Positions 1 through 8,206 of a stretch of DNA of 64,000 bases are shown here, one piece after another. Location: the NCBI GenBank assembly GCA_003149935.1, contig QAMH01000005.1, forward strand, positions 62,001-126,000, written 5' to 3'. Source of the stretch: Coriobacteriia bacterium. GTDB lineage: Bacteria > Actinomycetota > Coriobacteriia > Coriobacteriales > QAMH01. The position numbers and the translations under genes were made by a program. Numbering within the stretch: the stretch's first letter is position 1; every line of letters starts with the position of its first letter. The notes below the pieces were generated by a model. It ran no database searches, was not told where the DNA came from, and was given only the letters and a program-made list of their open reading frames with translations.

Positions 1-312
1 CGCGTTGATGCTCTCCACGGACACTACCAATCCGTTGGCATCGAAGAGCACGGCGTAGAACGGTGCCGAGGGGGAGGGGTTTTCAAATTGGCGTTGTCGC
101 AGATTATCAGGTCGCACGAATCCGGAGGGAAGGCGATTGGCCTGGTAGTTTGCCGCGTAGTTTTCGAGCATATGCGTGTTGCGATCATAGACCTCGGCAT
201 AGCTGAACGCGTAGATGGCGGCAAGCGTGGCGACGAAGAGCGTCACGAGTATGGCCATGATGGCAGCAATGATACGACGACGAGATTGCGCGAACAGCGA
301 GGACGTCTTCAT
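1..312 (-). CDS. Sensor histidine kinase, N-terminal part only (cut by window edge)
   Basis: The reading frame on the minus strand starts with ATG at 312 and runs off the left edge, so only about 104 residues are visible. They show a short basic N-terminus (MKTSSLFAQSRRR), a hydrophobic membrane segment at about residues 14-38, and the start of an extracytoplasmic sensor region. The start overlaps the stop of the upstream response regulator in an ATGA arrangement, so the two are translationally coupled as a two-component pair. The kinase domains (HisKA, HATPase) lie outside the window, so the assignment as a histidine kinase rests on the partner gene and the membrane topology. Confidence 0.75.
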   Translation of the reverse strand, partial: MKTSSLFAQSRRRIIAAIMAILVTLFVATLAAIYAFSYAEVYDRNTHMLENYAANYQANRLPSGFVRPDNLRQRQFENPSPSAPFYAVLFDANGLVVSVESINA

Positions 313-1004
313 GATTGCACCTCGGGCGGAAGCTGAAGCTCGTAGCCCACGCCACGCACGGCCTTGATCTTCGAGGCCGACCCGATGAACGCGAGCTTCT
401 TTCTCGTGAAGGTGAGGTAGACCTCGATCTTGTTGTACTCTGCGTCGTTGTCGTAACCCCAGACGCGTTGCGCGAGCTGGTCGCGCGTGAGTATGCGACC
501 GCGGTTGCGCAGGAAGTACTCGAGGATGCGAAACTCCTTGTCGCCAAGTCGCACGCTCTCGCCGGTATGGACGTTGCGCAAGGTGAGCGTTGTTTCATCA
601 AGTGCGATGTCACCGCCGGAGAGCTGCGCGTCGTCATTCATGCCGCTGCCGCGACGCACGAGGGCGCGCAGGCGCGCGAGCAGTTCCTCGGTGAGAAACG
701 GCTTGGTGAGATAGTCGTCGGCTCCGCTATCAAGCCCCTGCACCTTGTCCTCGAGCTCTCCACGGGCGGTGAGCATGAGGATGGGGGTGGAGATGCCTTC
801 GCGCCGCAGGGCACTCGTGATGGCAAAACCGTCGGAGCCGGGAAGCATTACGTCGAGGATGAGGGCATCATAGACGTTTGCCTGGGCCGCCAGCAGCGCC
901 TCGGTGCCGTTGGCAAACCAGTCGACGTCATAGCCCTCTTGGCGCAACAGTTCCAGGAGTGCCTCTGCCATGCGTCGCTCGTCCTCGGCAAGCAAGAGCT
1001 TCAT
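309..1004 (-). CDS. OmpR/PhoB-family response regulator
   Basis: A 231-residue protein starting MKLLLAEDERRMAEALLE. The N-terminal receiver domain (about 1-120) has the acidic pocket (EDE), the phosphoacceptor Asp in the LILDVMLPGSDG segment, the conserved Thr in MLTARGE and Lys in DYLTKPF. The C-terminal winged-helix domain (about 130-228) ends with the typical VRGVGYEL strand. An upstream extension of the frame to 1139 was rejected because the receiver domain begins exactly at the ATG at 1004. It overlaps the downstream kinase by 4 bases. It should be a DNA-binding transcription factor phosphorylated by that kinase. The signal and targets cannot be told from sequence. Confidence 0.93.
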   Translation of the reverse strand: MKLLLAEDERRMAEALLELLRQEGYDVDWFANGTEALLAAQANVYDALILDVMLPGSDGFAITSALRREGISTPILMLTARGELEDKVQGLDSGADDYLTKPFLTEELLARLRALVRRGSGMNDDAQLSGGDIALDETTLTLRNVHTGESVRLGDKEFRILEYFLRNRGRILTRDQLAQRVWGYDNDAEYNKIEVYLTFTRKKLAFIGSASKIKAVRGVGYELQLPPEVQS

Positions 1005-1130
1005 CGTACGCCATCCCATCATCTGGTCTCGTGATGCGTCGCATCCATGATAAACGACCGGACGGGGAAGTGGACTGGAACAAATGGGCGAGGGCGAGGA
1101 CATTGGGGACGTAGCGTAGTGTCCGGGCAT

Positions 1131-1200
1131 GAGACACATTGGACAGGTACATCTGTCTCATTGGACCCAATGAGACAGATGTACCTGTCCAATGTGTCTC
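1131..1200. repeat. REPIN-like perfect palindrome, copy 1
   Basis: Two 34-base arms that are exact reverse complements are separated by 2 bases (AC). The arm begins GAGACACATTGGACAGG and ends CTGTCTCATTGG. The same core (33 bases) recurs as a second palindrome at 7491-7574, directly after folPK. Short palindromes of this GAGACA/GGACAGG type resemble REP/REPIN elements mobilised by a RAYT (IS200-like Y1) transposase; no transposase is encoded in this window. It sits between the divergent two-component system and the riboswitch-controlled symporter. Confidence 0.8.
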
Positions 1201-1310
1201 ACAAAAATGCCCCTTGCGCGGATGGCGAACTTGCCCCATAATCTCGCCGCTGTGTTTTTCTGCGAAGCTTCCGGAATCCCGCTCAGGCGCGAGACCGGGG
1301 GTGGAGAAAA

Positions 1311-1386
1311 CTCTGGAGAATCTCTTAAATGAGTGCCGAAGGTGCAAGGTCCGTAAGGACCGAAACTCTCAGGCAAAAGGACAGAG
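1311..1386 (+). promoter_or_regulatory. Glycine riboswitch (gcvT class), apparently a single aptamer
   Basis: The segment has the hallmark conserved blocks of the glycine aptamer: GTGCCGAAGGTGCAAG, then a small variable hairpin (GGTCC/GGACC), then ACTCTCAGGCAAAAGGACAGAG. CTCTG at the start pairs with CAGAG at the end to form P1. Only one aptamer is recognisable; the upstream 60 bases do not show a second core, although a ghost stem next to it cannot be excluded. It ends about 60 bases before the symporter gene, which fits glycine control of an alanine/glycine transporter. Confidence 0.9.
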
Positions 1387-1444
1387 GCACATTTTTGACC
1401 TTCTCTGGCAGCGCTGTTTTATTGTGCAAGGGAGGGTTTTTCTT

Positions 1445-2854
1445 ATGGACGTCCTATACGACATCGTCGTAACCATCAACACCTATCTGTCTAACTACGT
1501 GCTCATCATCTTGCTCGTGGCTATGGGTCTGGTCTTCACCATCCGCACGAAGTTCGTGCAGATACGCTTCTTCGGCGAGGGTATGCGCCGCGTCTTCGGA
1601 GAGTTCAATCTCTTCGGTGGCAAGAAGAGGAGCGGCATCAGCTCGTTTCAGGCGCTCGCCACAGCCGTTGCCGCGCAGGTCGGCACGGGCAACATCGTCG
1701 GTGCTTGCGGCGCCATCTTGATTGGCGGTCCGGGTGCCATCTTCTGGATGTGGCTCATCGCCTTCCTCGGCATGGCAACCAACTACGCCGAGGCCGTGCT
1801 CGCCCAGAAGACGCGCGAGGTCGATGAGGATGGCACCGTTCACGGTGGTCCGGTCTATTACATCACCAAGGCCTTCACGGGCGCGGGTGGCAAGTTCCTC
1901 GCGGGCTTCTTTGCCGTGTCCATCATCCTGGCCCTCGGCTTCATGGGCTGTATGGTCCAGTCCAACTCGATTGCCGCTACCTGCAACACTGCCTTTGGCA
2001 TCCCCACCTGGGTCATGGGCCTGCTCATCGTCTTCTTCGCGGGTCTCGTCTTCCTCGGCGGCGTGCAGCGCCTGGCATCCGTTACCGAGAAGCTCGTCCC
2101 CATCATGGCCATCATTTACCTTATCGGTGGCCTCGTCGTCCTCATTCTCAACATCCAGCACCTGCCGGGCGCTTTCGCGCTCATCTTCCAATGTGCGTTT
2201 AACCCGCAGGCCGAGGTTGGTGGCGTGACCTTTGGCATCATCGCCGCAATAAGCCAGGGAGCCAAACGCGGTCTGTTCTCCAACGAGGCCGGTATGGGCT
2301 CCACGCCGCACGCGCATGCGCTTGCCGACGTCAAGGACCCGCATCATCAGGGTACGGTTGCCATGATCGGCGTCTTCATCGACACCTTCGTGGTCGTCAC
2401 CATGACGGCACTCGTCGTTATCTCCGTCCTCTATGTGGGCGGCCCGCTCTCCGTTGACGCGACGGGATTGGCCGAGGGCATCGATAAGACCAACATGGCG
2501 CAGCTCGCATTTGGCACGTTCTTCGGGTCGACCTTCGGCAACTCGTTCGTCGCCATCTGCCTGCTCATGTTCGCGTTCTCGACGATTCTCAGCTGGAACC
2601 TCTTTGCCAAGCTCAACGTCGAGTATCTCTTCGCCCGCTTCGGCAAGATGCCGGTCAAGATCTTCTCGGTCATCGCGCTCATCTTCATCTTCCTGGGCTC
2701 GCTGCTCTCGAATGATCTGGTGTGGGAGCTTGCCGACATGTTCAACCAGCTCATGGTCATTCCCAATGCCATCGCGCTGTTTGCCATGTCGGGCGTGGTC
2801 GCGGCCGTCGTCAAGGAACACCACCATGGCGAGAAGGTCGAGCTCGACAAGTAG
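1445..2854 (+). CDS. Sodium:alanine/glycine symporter (AGCS family)
   Basis: A 469-residue, strongly hydrophobic protein with about 10-11 membrane segments, the usual length for this family. AGCS signatures are visible: QVGTGNIVGACGAI near residue 80 and NEAGMGSTPHAHA near residue 280. The start is the ATG at 1445, preceded by GGGAGGG; a longer in-frame extension covers the riboswitch and is not credible as protein. It imports alanine and/or glycine with Na+. The glycine riboswitch just upstream points to glycine as a physiological substrate. A terminator hairpin follows. Confidence 0.93.
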   Translation: MDVLYDIVVTINTYLSNYVLIILLVAMGLVFTIRTKFVQIRFFGEGMRRVFGEFNLFGGKKRSGISSFQALATAVAAQVGTGNIVGACGAILIGGPGAIFWMWLIAFLGMATNYAEAVLAQKTREVDEDGTVHGGPVYYITKAFTGAGGKFLAGFFAVSIILALGFMGCMVQSNSIAATCNTAFGIPTWVMGLLIVFFAGLVFLGGVQRLASVTEKLVPIMAIIYLIGGLVVLILNIQHLPGAFALIFQCAFNPQAEVGGVTFGIIAAISQGAKRGLFSNEAGMGSTPHAHALADVKDPHHQGTVAMIGVFIDTFVVVTMTALVVISVLYVGGPLSVDATGLAEGIDKTNMAQLAFGTFFGSTFGNSFVAICLLMFAFSTILSWNLFAKLNVEYLFARFGKMPVKIFSVIALIFIFLGSLLSNDLVWELADMFNQLMVIPNAIALFAMSGVVAAVVKEHHHGEKVELDK

Positions 2855-2878
2855 CTGCGTAGCAACATGAAAAAAGAA

Positions 2879-2912
2879 GCGGGGCTCGCGCATGTGCGGG
2901 CCCCGTTTGTTT
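2879..2912 (+). terminator. Rho-independent terminator after the symporter
   Basis: A GC-rich hairpin, GCGGGGC...GCCCCGT with CGCGC/GTGCG in the upper stem, is followed by TTTGTTT. It lies 25 bases after the symporter stop codon, with an A-run before it. Confidence 0.75.
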
Positions 2913-3004
2913 GCGGTTTCGTGACGAAGTCGATATAGTCTAAACTTTTTATATGCACATGACATAATGGTGCAAGCCATTGTCTCGAGACGGAAAGGCG
3001 TTTT

Positions 3005-3544
3005 GTGTACGAGGACATACAGGAAGTGCTCTTCAGGCAGGAGCAGATCCAAGCCCGCGTCGCGCAGATGGGTGCGCAAATCACCATCGACTATGCCGAT
3101 AGGCAACCCCTCGTCGTCATCTCGGTGCTCAAGGGTGCCGCCATCTTCATGGCAGACCTCGTCCGCGCCATCGACCTTCCGCTCGAGATGGACTTCATGG
3201 CCGTGAGTTCCTACGGGCTGGATGCCACGTCATCCGGGACCGTGACAATTGTCAAGGACTTGAACACGTCAATTGAGGGCAAGCACGTCCTCATTGCCGA
3301 GGACATCCTTGACTCGGGCTTGACCCTGGACTTCCTCATGAAGGAGCTTTCCAGTCGCAAGCCTGCAACGCTCGAAATCGCCACGCTGCTGCGCAAGCAG
3401 GGCGCGCAGAAGATCGATCTTGCGTGTGCGTATGTCGGGTTCGATTGCCCTGACGAGTTCATTGTCGGATATGGGCTCGATTATGCCGAGCGCTACCGCA
3501 ACCTGCCTTGCGTTGCCGCGTTAAAACCAGAGGTCTATCAGTAG
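3005..3544 (+). CDS. hpt: Hypoxanthine phosphoribosyltransferase
   Basis: A 179-residue protein, normal length for the family, from a GTG start at 3005. The PRPP-binding loop VLIAEDILDSGLTL is at about residues 97-110, and VISVLKGAAIFMADL at about residues 39-53 is typical of 6-oxopurine phosphoribosyltransferases. It salvages hypoxanthine and guanine with PRPP to IMP and GMP in the cytosol. It lies 31 bases upstream of ftsH, an arrangement common in Gram-positive bacteria. The tilS gene that often precedes hpt is absent here. Confidence 0.95.
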   Translation: MYEDIQEVLFRQEQIQARVAQMGAQITIDYADRQPLVVISVLKGAAIFMADLVRAIDLPLEMDFMAVSSYGLDATSSGTVTIVKDLNTSIEGKHVLIAEDILDSGLTLDFLMKELSSRKPATLEIATLLRKQGAQKIDLACAYVGFDCPDEFIVGYGLDYAERYRNLPCVAALKPEVYQ

Positions 3545-3575
3545 GCCTGATGATTGCTAGATAAGGAGAAGTTGA

Positions 3576-5615
3576 GTGGAAGAGCCCAACACCACCAAGA
3601 AAAAGGGTCCGAATCCCCGCAATATCGTCCTGTACGTGCTCCTGGGGCTCGTGCTCGTTGCTCTTGTGGGAAGCCAGCTTTTGAACTTTGGCCCGCAGCA
3701 GGAGATCGACGAGCTCATCACGAGCGACTTCGTCACGGCGGTCAACGAGGATCGCGTGGCCGAGGTTACCTATCATGCCGCATCCGCGACGCTCGATGGC
3801 ACCTACTACAAGGACGCCGCAGCCAAGGAAGCCGGTGAGCTTTCGAGCTTCAAGTCGACTTATACCGGCGATGACATGTTGCAGGAGCTCATGGCAGCTC
3901 ATCCGGAAACCAAGTACAACGAGGATGTCACCACCTCGGGTTGGATCACGACGCTCCTCACGACGCTTCTGCCGCTGCTCCTCATCTTTGGCGTGCTCAT
4001 TTTCTTCATGTCGCAAGTGAGCGGCGCGAATAGCAAGCAGATGCAATTTGGCAAGACCAAGGCCAAGAAGGTCTCGGAGGAGACGCCCAAGGTGCGCTTC
4101 TCGGACGTTGCCGGTATCGATGAGGCCGTCGAGGAGCTCGAGGAGATCAAGGACTTCCTTTCGAACCCGGCCAAATACCAGGCGATGGGCGCGAAGATCC
4201 CGCGCGGCGTGCTGCTTGTCGGCCCTCCGGGCACGGGCAAGACGCTTCTCGCACGTGCCGTCGCCGGTGAGGCCGGCGTGCCCTTCTTCAGCATCTCCGG
4301 CTCCGACTTCGTCGAGATGTTCGTCGGTGTCGGTGCCTCGCGCGTGCGCGACCTCTTCGCGCAGGCCAAGGAGAGCGCCCCCGCCATCATCTTCATCGAC
4401 GAGATCGATGCCGTCGGTCGCCAGCGCGGCGCTGGCCTCGGTGGTGGCCATGACGAGCGCGAGCAGACGCTCAACCAGCTCCTCGTCGAAATGGACGGCT
4501 TCGAGAGCAACGATTCCGTCATCATGATTGCCGCGACCAACCGCGTCGACATCCTCGATCCCGCCCTGCTCAGGCCTGGCCGCTTCGACCGTCAGATCGT
4601 CGTCGATCGCCCCGATCTCAAGGGCCGCGAGCAAATCCTCAAGGTACACTGCGAGGGCAAGCCGATGGCAAGCGACGTTGACCTGGCTGCCCTGGCCTCG
4701 CTCACGAGTGGCTTTACGGGTGCCGACCTCGCCAACCTGCTTAACGAGGCGGCGCTGCTGGCCGCCCGTCGCGGCAAGAGCATCATCACCAACGATGAGG
4801 TCACCGAGTCCATGGAGCGCGTCGTTGCCGGTCCCGAGCGCAAGGGTCGCATCATGACCGAGAAGGAGAAGACGACGATTGCCTACCATGAGTCCGGTCA
4901 TGCGCTCGTGGGTCATCTGCTCAACCACACCGATCCCATCCACAAGATTTCGATCATCGCGCGTGGTCAGGCTCTTGGCTACACGCTTTCCATCCCGAGC
5001 GAGGATCGATTCCTGCAGTCCAAGAGCGAGATGATCGATAACCTCGCCATGTTCCTGGGTGGCCGCGTCGCCGAGGAGATCATGAACGATGGCGACGTCA
5101 CGACCGGTGCCTCCAACGACCTCGAGCGTGCGACGAAGATGGCCAAAGCCATGGTCACGCGCTATGGCATGAGCGATATTCTGGGTCACCAGGTTTACGG
5201 CGAACCCAACCAGGAGGTCTTCCTCGGCCGTGACTTTGGCTCGACGCCGGATTACAGCCAGGAGACCGCCAACACAATCGACGAGGAAGTCGCGCGTCTC
5301 ATGACGACGGCGCATGACACGGCATTCCGCATCCTCTCCGAGAATCGCACGCAGCTCGAGCTCATGGCCAGCGTCTTGCTCGAGCGCGAGACCGTCGAGG
5401 GCAAGGCTGTCGAGGCCCTGCTCGACAATAGCTGGGACGAGTACATCGAGTGGGAGAAGACGCATCCCAAGGAGGCCGAGGAGGACCGCAAGGACATCCT
5501 TACGGCCGCCGAGAACGCCGGAGCTCCGCACGAGCTCATGGGGCCGGAAGATGTGGCCGACATGCCAGCTCCCGTGTCACCCCCTCCGCCCGATTCCGAT
5601 GAGGAGGAGCGCTAG
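3576..5615 (+). CDS. ftsH: ATP-dependent zinc metalloprotease FtsH
   Basis: A 679-residue protein from a GTG start at 3576 with AAGGAGA upstream. Order of parts: N-terminal membrane segment (about 18-36), a periplasmic domain, a second membrane segment (about 127-147), the AAA+ domain with Walker A GPPGTGKT and Walker B IIFIDEIDA, and the M41 peptidase domain with the zinc motif HESGH near residue 438. It degrades unstable membrane and cytosolic proteins. The acidic, proline-rich C-terminal tail (PAPVSPPPPDSDEEER) is common in Actinobacteria. The stop codon is immediately followed by the folE start with no spacer. Confidence 0.97.
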   Translation: MEEPNTTKKKGPNPRNIVLYVLLGLVLVALVGSQLLNFGPQQEIDELITSDFVTAVNEDRVAEVTYHAASATLDGTYYKDAAAKEAGELSSFKSTYTGDDMLQELMAAHPETKYNEDVTTSGWITTLLTTLLPLLLIFGVLIFFMSQVSGANSKQMQFGKTKAKKVSEETPKVRFSDVAGIDEAVEELEEIKDFLSNPAKYQAMGAKIPRGVLLVGPPGTGKTLLARAVAGEAGVPFFSISGSDFVEMFVGVGASRVRDLFAQAKESAPAIIFIDEIDAVGRQRGAGLGGGHDEREQTLNQLLVEMDGFESNDSVIMIAATNRVDILDPALLRPGRFDRQIVVDRPDLKGREQILKVHCEGKPMASDVDLAALASLTSGFTGADLANLLNEAALLAARRGKSIITNDEVTESMERVVAGPERKGRIMTEKEKTTIAYHESGHALVGHLLNHTDPIHKISIIARGQALGYTLSIPSEDRFLQSKSEMIDNLAMFLGGRVAEEIMNDGDVTTGASNDLERATKMAKAMVTRYGMSDILGHQVYGEPNQEVFLGRDFGSTPDYSQETANTIDEEVARLMTTAHDTAFRILSENRTQLELMASVLLERETVEGKAVEALLDNSWDEYIEWEKTHPKEAEEDRKDILTAAENAGAPHELMGPEDVADMPAPVSPPPPDSDEEER

Positions 5616-6182
5616 GTGGATACCGCCAAGATAGAAGAGGGTGTCAGGCTCATTCTCGAGGGCGTGGGCGAAGACCCGGACCGCGAGGGCCTGCGCGAGA
5701 CACCCGCGCGCGTGGCTCGCATGTACGAGGAAATCCTTGCGGGTTTGCATGAGGACCCCACCGAGCTTTTCGTCAAGAAGTTCAACGAGGGGCATCAGGA
5801 AATGGTGCTCGTCCATGACATTCCCATCTATTCCATTTGCGAGCATCACCTCGTGCCGTTCTATGGCGTGGCTCACGTGGCTTATGTGCCCAATCCGTCA
5901 GGTCAGATTTGCGGCATCTCCAAGCTTGCTCGCCTGGTCGATCTCTTTGCCCGACGTCCGCAGGTGCAGGAGCGCCTGACTTCCCAGGTTGCCGATACGC
6001 TCGTCAGAGAACTCGAGCCGCAGGGCGTGCTCGTCGTGCTTGAGTGCGAGCACTTGTGCATGTCCATGCGTGGCATCAAGAAACCTGGGTCCAAGACGAC
6101 GACGTCTGCCGTGCGCGGCAGTTTCATCACCTCGGCCGAGACGCGCGCCGAGGCTCTCAGCCTTATCCGACAGGGGAGGTAG
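5616..6182 (+). CDS. folE: GTP cyclohydrolase I
   Basis: A 188-residue protein starting at the GTG that directly abuts the ftsH stop codon. It has the zinc-binding and catalytic segment CEHHLVPFYG near residues 72-81 and the later ECEHLCMSMRG segment with the second zinc Cys. It converts GTP to 7,8-dihydroneopterin triphosphate, the first step of folate synthesis. The next gene (6 bases away) encodes two later folate enzymes. Confidence 0.96.
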   Translation: MDTAKIEEGVRLILEGVGEDPDREGLRETPARVARMYEEILAGLHEDPTELFVKKFNEGHQEMVLVHDIPIYSICEHHLVPFYGVAHVAYVPNPSGQICGISKLARLVDLFARRPQVQERLTSQVADTLVRELEPQGVLVVLECEHLCMSMRGIKKPGSKTTTSAVRGSFITSAETRAEALSLIRQGR

Positions 6183-6188
6183 GCGCCC

Positions 6189-7490
6189 ATGCGGGCACGT
6201 ACATGGCATTGCGGTCCCTTTGATTTCGATCTCTCGGCACCCGTCGTCATGGGCATATGCAATGTCACGCCCGACTCGTTCAGCGACGGTGGCATGCACG
6301 CCACCGTGCCCGAGGCCCTCGAACATGCCCGTGGCCTGCTTGCTGCCGGTGCAGACATCATCGACGTGGGAGGCGAATCGACACGACCCGGTGCCGAGGA
6401 AGTGCCCCCCGATGTCGAGCTTGAGCGTGTGCTGCCCGTGGTGCGCGAGCTTGCCGCGCAGGGCGTGGCAGTGAGCGTGGATACGCGCCATGCGAGCGTG
6501 GCCGCTGCGTGCATCGATGCGGGTGCGTGCATCATCAACGACGTCTCCGGCTTCAGGAGCCTCGAGATGCGCGAGCTCGCGGCACGAAGCGACGTAGGGC
6601 TCGTGGTCATGCATATGCGCGGTACGCCCAAGACCATGCAGGAGGCCCCTGTCTACGATGATGTTGTCCTCGATGTCGAGCAGGAGCTCTCGCGCATGGC
6701 TGCGCGCTTGAGTGCCGAGGGTGTCGCACCCGAGCGCATCTGTCTCGACTTTGGAATCGGCTTTGGCAAGAACATCGCGCATAATCTCGCCCTCGTGCAG
6801 GCGACGGCATTCTTTGCCGATTTGGGCTATCCGCTCATGGCCGCAGTGAGTCGCAAGTCCTTCATCGGTGCGATGAGTGCCGAAAGCGCACCTGCCATGC
6901 GCGATCGTGCATCGGCCCTGTGCGCGGCGTTCATGGCCGGACAGGGTGCGCGCATCCTACGCGTCCACAACGTGGCTGCCACACGCGAGATGCTACGTGA
7001 TTCGCATCGTGCAATCATTGCGCTTGGCTCCAACATGGGCAATTGCTGCGGGCACCTTGACGATGCGCTTGCGAGCTTGCGGCTCAATCCCGATGTCTGG
7101 GTCGGTGCCGTTTCCGAATACGTCACGAGCGAGCCGGCCTATCTTGAGGCACAAGCTCCCTTCGTTAATGCCGTTGCGCTTATCCAGACCACGCTCACGC
7201 CACATGAGCTGCTGCACATGCTTCAAGGCCTCGAGGCCGAGCATGGACGTGTGCGTAGCGAGGAGAACGGACCGCGTCCGCTCGACCTCGACATCATCGA
7301 TTACGAGGGTGTCGTCTGCGCAGACGAGGAGCTTGATTTGCCGCATCCGCTTGCACTCGAGCGTGATTTCGTCGTGACGCCGCTGCTCGATATCATGCCC
7401 TTCTGCGAGCTTGCGAATGGCATTGCGGTCACACGCGACAAGGTAACGGTGGGTCAGGTTATGGGGCCCGCGCGGGACATGCTGGCCTGA
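6189..7490 (+). CDS. folP-folK: Dihydropteroate synthase / HPPK bifunctional fusion
   Basis: A 433-residue two-domain protein. Residues about 1-275 are dihydropteroate synthase: GICNVTPDSFSDGG at the N-terminus, DVGGESTRPGA, and the C-terminal SRKSF and RVHNVAATREM segments. Residues about 277-433 are 6-hydroxymethyl-7,8-dihydropterin pyrophosphokinase: IALGSNMGN, then RPLDLDIIDYEG with the catalytic acidic residues and LPHPLALERDFV. Both act in succession (HPPK then DHPS). The order DHPS first is the reverse of the reaction order. No dihydroneopterin aldolase (folB) domain lies between the two halves or next door. Confidence 0.94.
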   Translation: MRARTWHCGPFDFDLSAPVVMGICNVTPDSFSDGGMHATVPEALEHARGLLAAGADIIDVGGESTRPGAEEVPPDVELERVLPVVRELAAQGVAVSVDTRHASVAAACIDAGACIINDVSGFRSLEMRELAARSDVGLVVMHMRGTPKTMQEAPVYDDVVLDVEQELSRMAARLSAEGVAPERICLDFGIGFGKNIAHNLALVQATAFFADLGYPLMAAVSRKSFIGAMSAESAPAMRDRASALCAAFMAGQGARILRVHNVAATREMLRDSHRAIIALGSNMGNCCGHLDDALASLRLNPDVWVGAVSEYVTSEPAYLEAQAPFVNAVALIQTTLTPHELLHMLQGLEAEHGRVRSEENGPRPLDLDIIDYEGVVCADEELDLPHPLALERDFVVTPLLDIMPFCELANGIAVTRDKVTVGQVMGPARDMLA

Positions 7491-7574
7491 CGGGTGAGAC
7501 ACATTGGACAGGTACATCTGTCTCATTGCGAAATCGCAATGAGACAGATGTACCTGTCCAATGTGTCTCACCCG
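7491..7574. repeat. REPIN-like perfect palindrome, copy 2
   Basis: Two exact 41-base complementary arms flank a 2-base loop (AA at 7532-7533). The inner 33 bases match copy 1 at 1131-1200. The element begins at the base after the folPK stop codon, so the transcript would form a very stable hairpin that could also end or protect the folate mRNA. Confidence 0.82.
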
Positions 7575-7699
7575 TCCCCGTTTGCAGCCAATCGGGACAA
7601 ACGCTTGCATTATGTGTTACCATGTGCAATTAGCATATCTGGTGCCACAATCAGAAGTGCAGCTCAAATGTAGAAACTGATAGGTAAAGGAGTCCCAAC

Positions 7700-8164
7700 A
7701 TGGACGACGCAGGTATCGAGGAGCTCCTCGACGAGCTTGCCGAGCGCATCGAGCAGTCCAAGCCTGTCTTGGGCAATAGCCAGAAGCGCCAGGTCGAAAT
7801 TGGCCCCATTTTTGAGATTCTTGATGAGATTCGCGATATCTTCCCGGAGGAGTTACGCCAGGCTCGCATCATCGTTCGTGACCGTCAGGGCATGATCGAG
7901 GCCGCAGAGATCGACGCCAATCGCATCCTCGAGGATGCAGAGCGCCAGGCCGAGCATCTTGCCGGCGAGCAGGAGGTCGTGCGCCTCGCCGAGCAGCGCG
8001 CCCAGGAGGTCATCGACGATGCCATGGCCCGCGAGCGCGAGATGCGCGTCGGTGCCGAGGACTACGCCGATCAGATCTTCGCCAATCTCGAGACGAATCT
8101 CGATAACCTTCTCAAGAACGTCACGCGTTGCCGTCAGCGCTTGAACAGCGGTATGACCGACTAA
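7700..8164 (+). CDS. SepIVA-like DivIVA-domain coiled-coil protein
   Basis: A 154-residue, charged, helical protein. Residues 34-70 (PIFEILDEIRDIFPEELRQA) followed by a long Ala/Glu/Arg-rich coiled coil resemble mycobacterial SepIVA (Rv2927c), a septation factor with a DivIVA-like domain. The context agrees: Rv2927c also sits upstream of the yceD-rpmF/rnc-smc-ftsY block. SepIVA is about 245 residues, so this one is shorter by part of the coiled coil. AAAGGAG precedes the ATG. A role in septum or envelope organisation is inferred; a generic F0-subunit-b-like coiled coil would be the alternative annotation. Confidence 0.6.
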   Translation: MDDAGIEELLDELAERIEQSKPVLGNSQKRQVEIGPIFEILDEIRDIFPEELRQARIIVRDRQGMIEAAEIDANRILEDAERQAEHLAGEQEVVRLAEQRAQEVIDDAMAREREMRVGAEDYADQIFANLETNLDNLLKNVTRCRQRLNSGMTD

Positions 8165-8206
8165 TCTGTTCATTGCTCGACGGCTCGATAGCTGGGAGGT
8201 CGAGCA

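Noticed and set aside
1454..3106. 550-codon minus-strand frame opposite the symporter
   Set aside because: Low-complexity, charged translation typical of an antisense shadow of a membrane-protein gene.
3459..5531. 690-codon minus-strand open frame opposite ftsH
   Set aside because: Exact shadow of ftsH in GC-rich sequence; ftsH has all catalytic motifs and the shadow has none.
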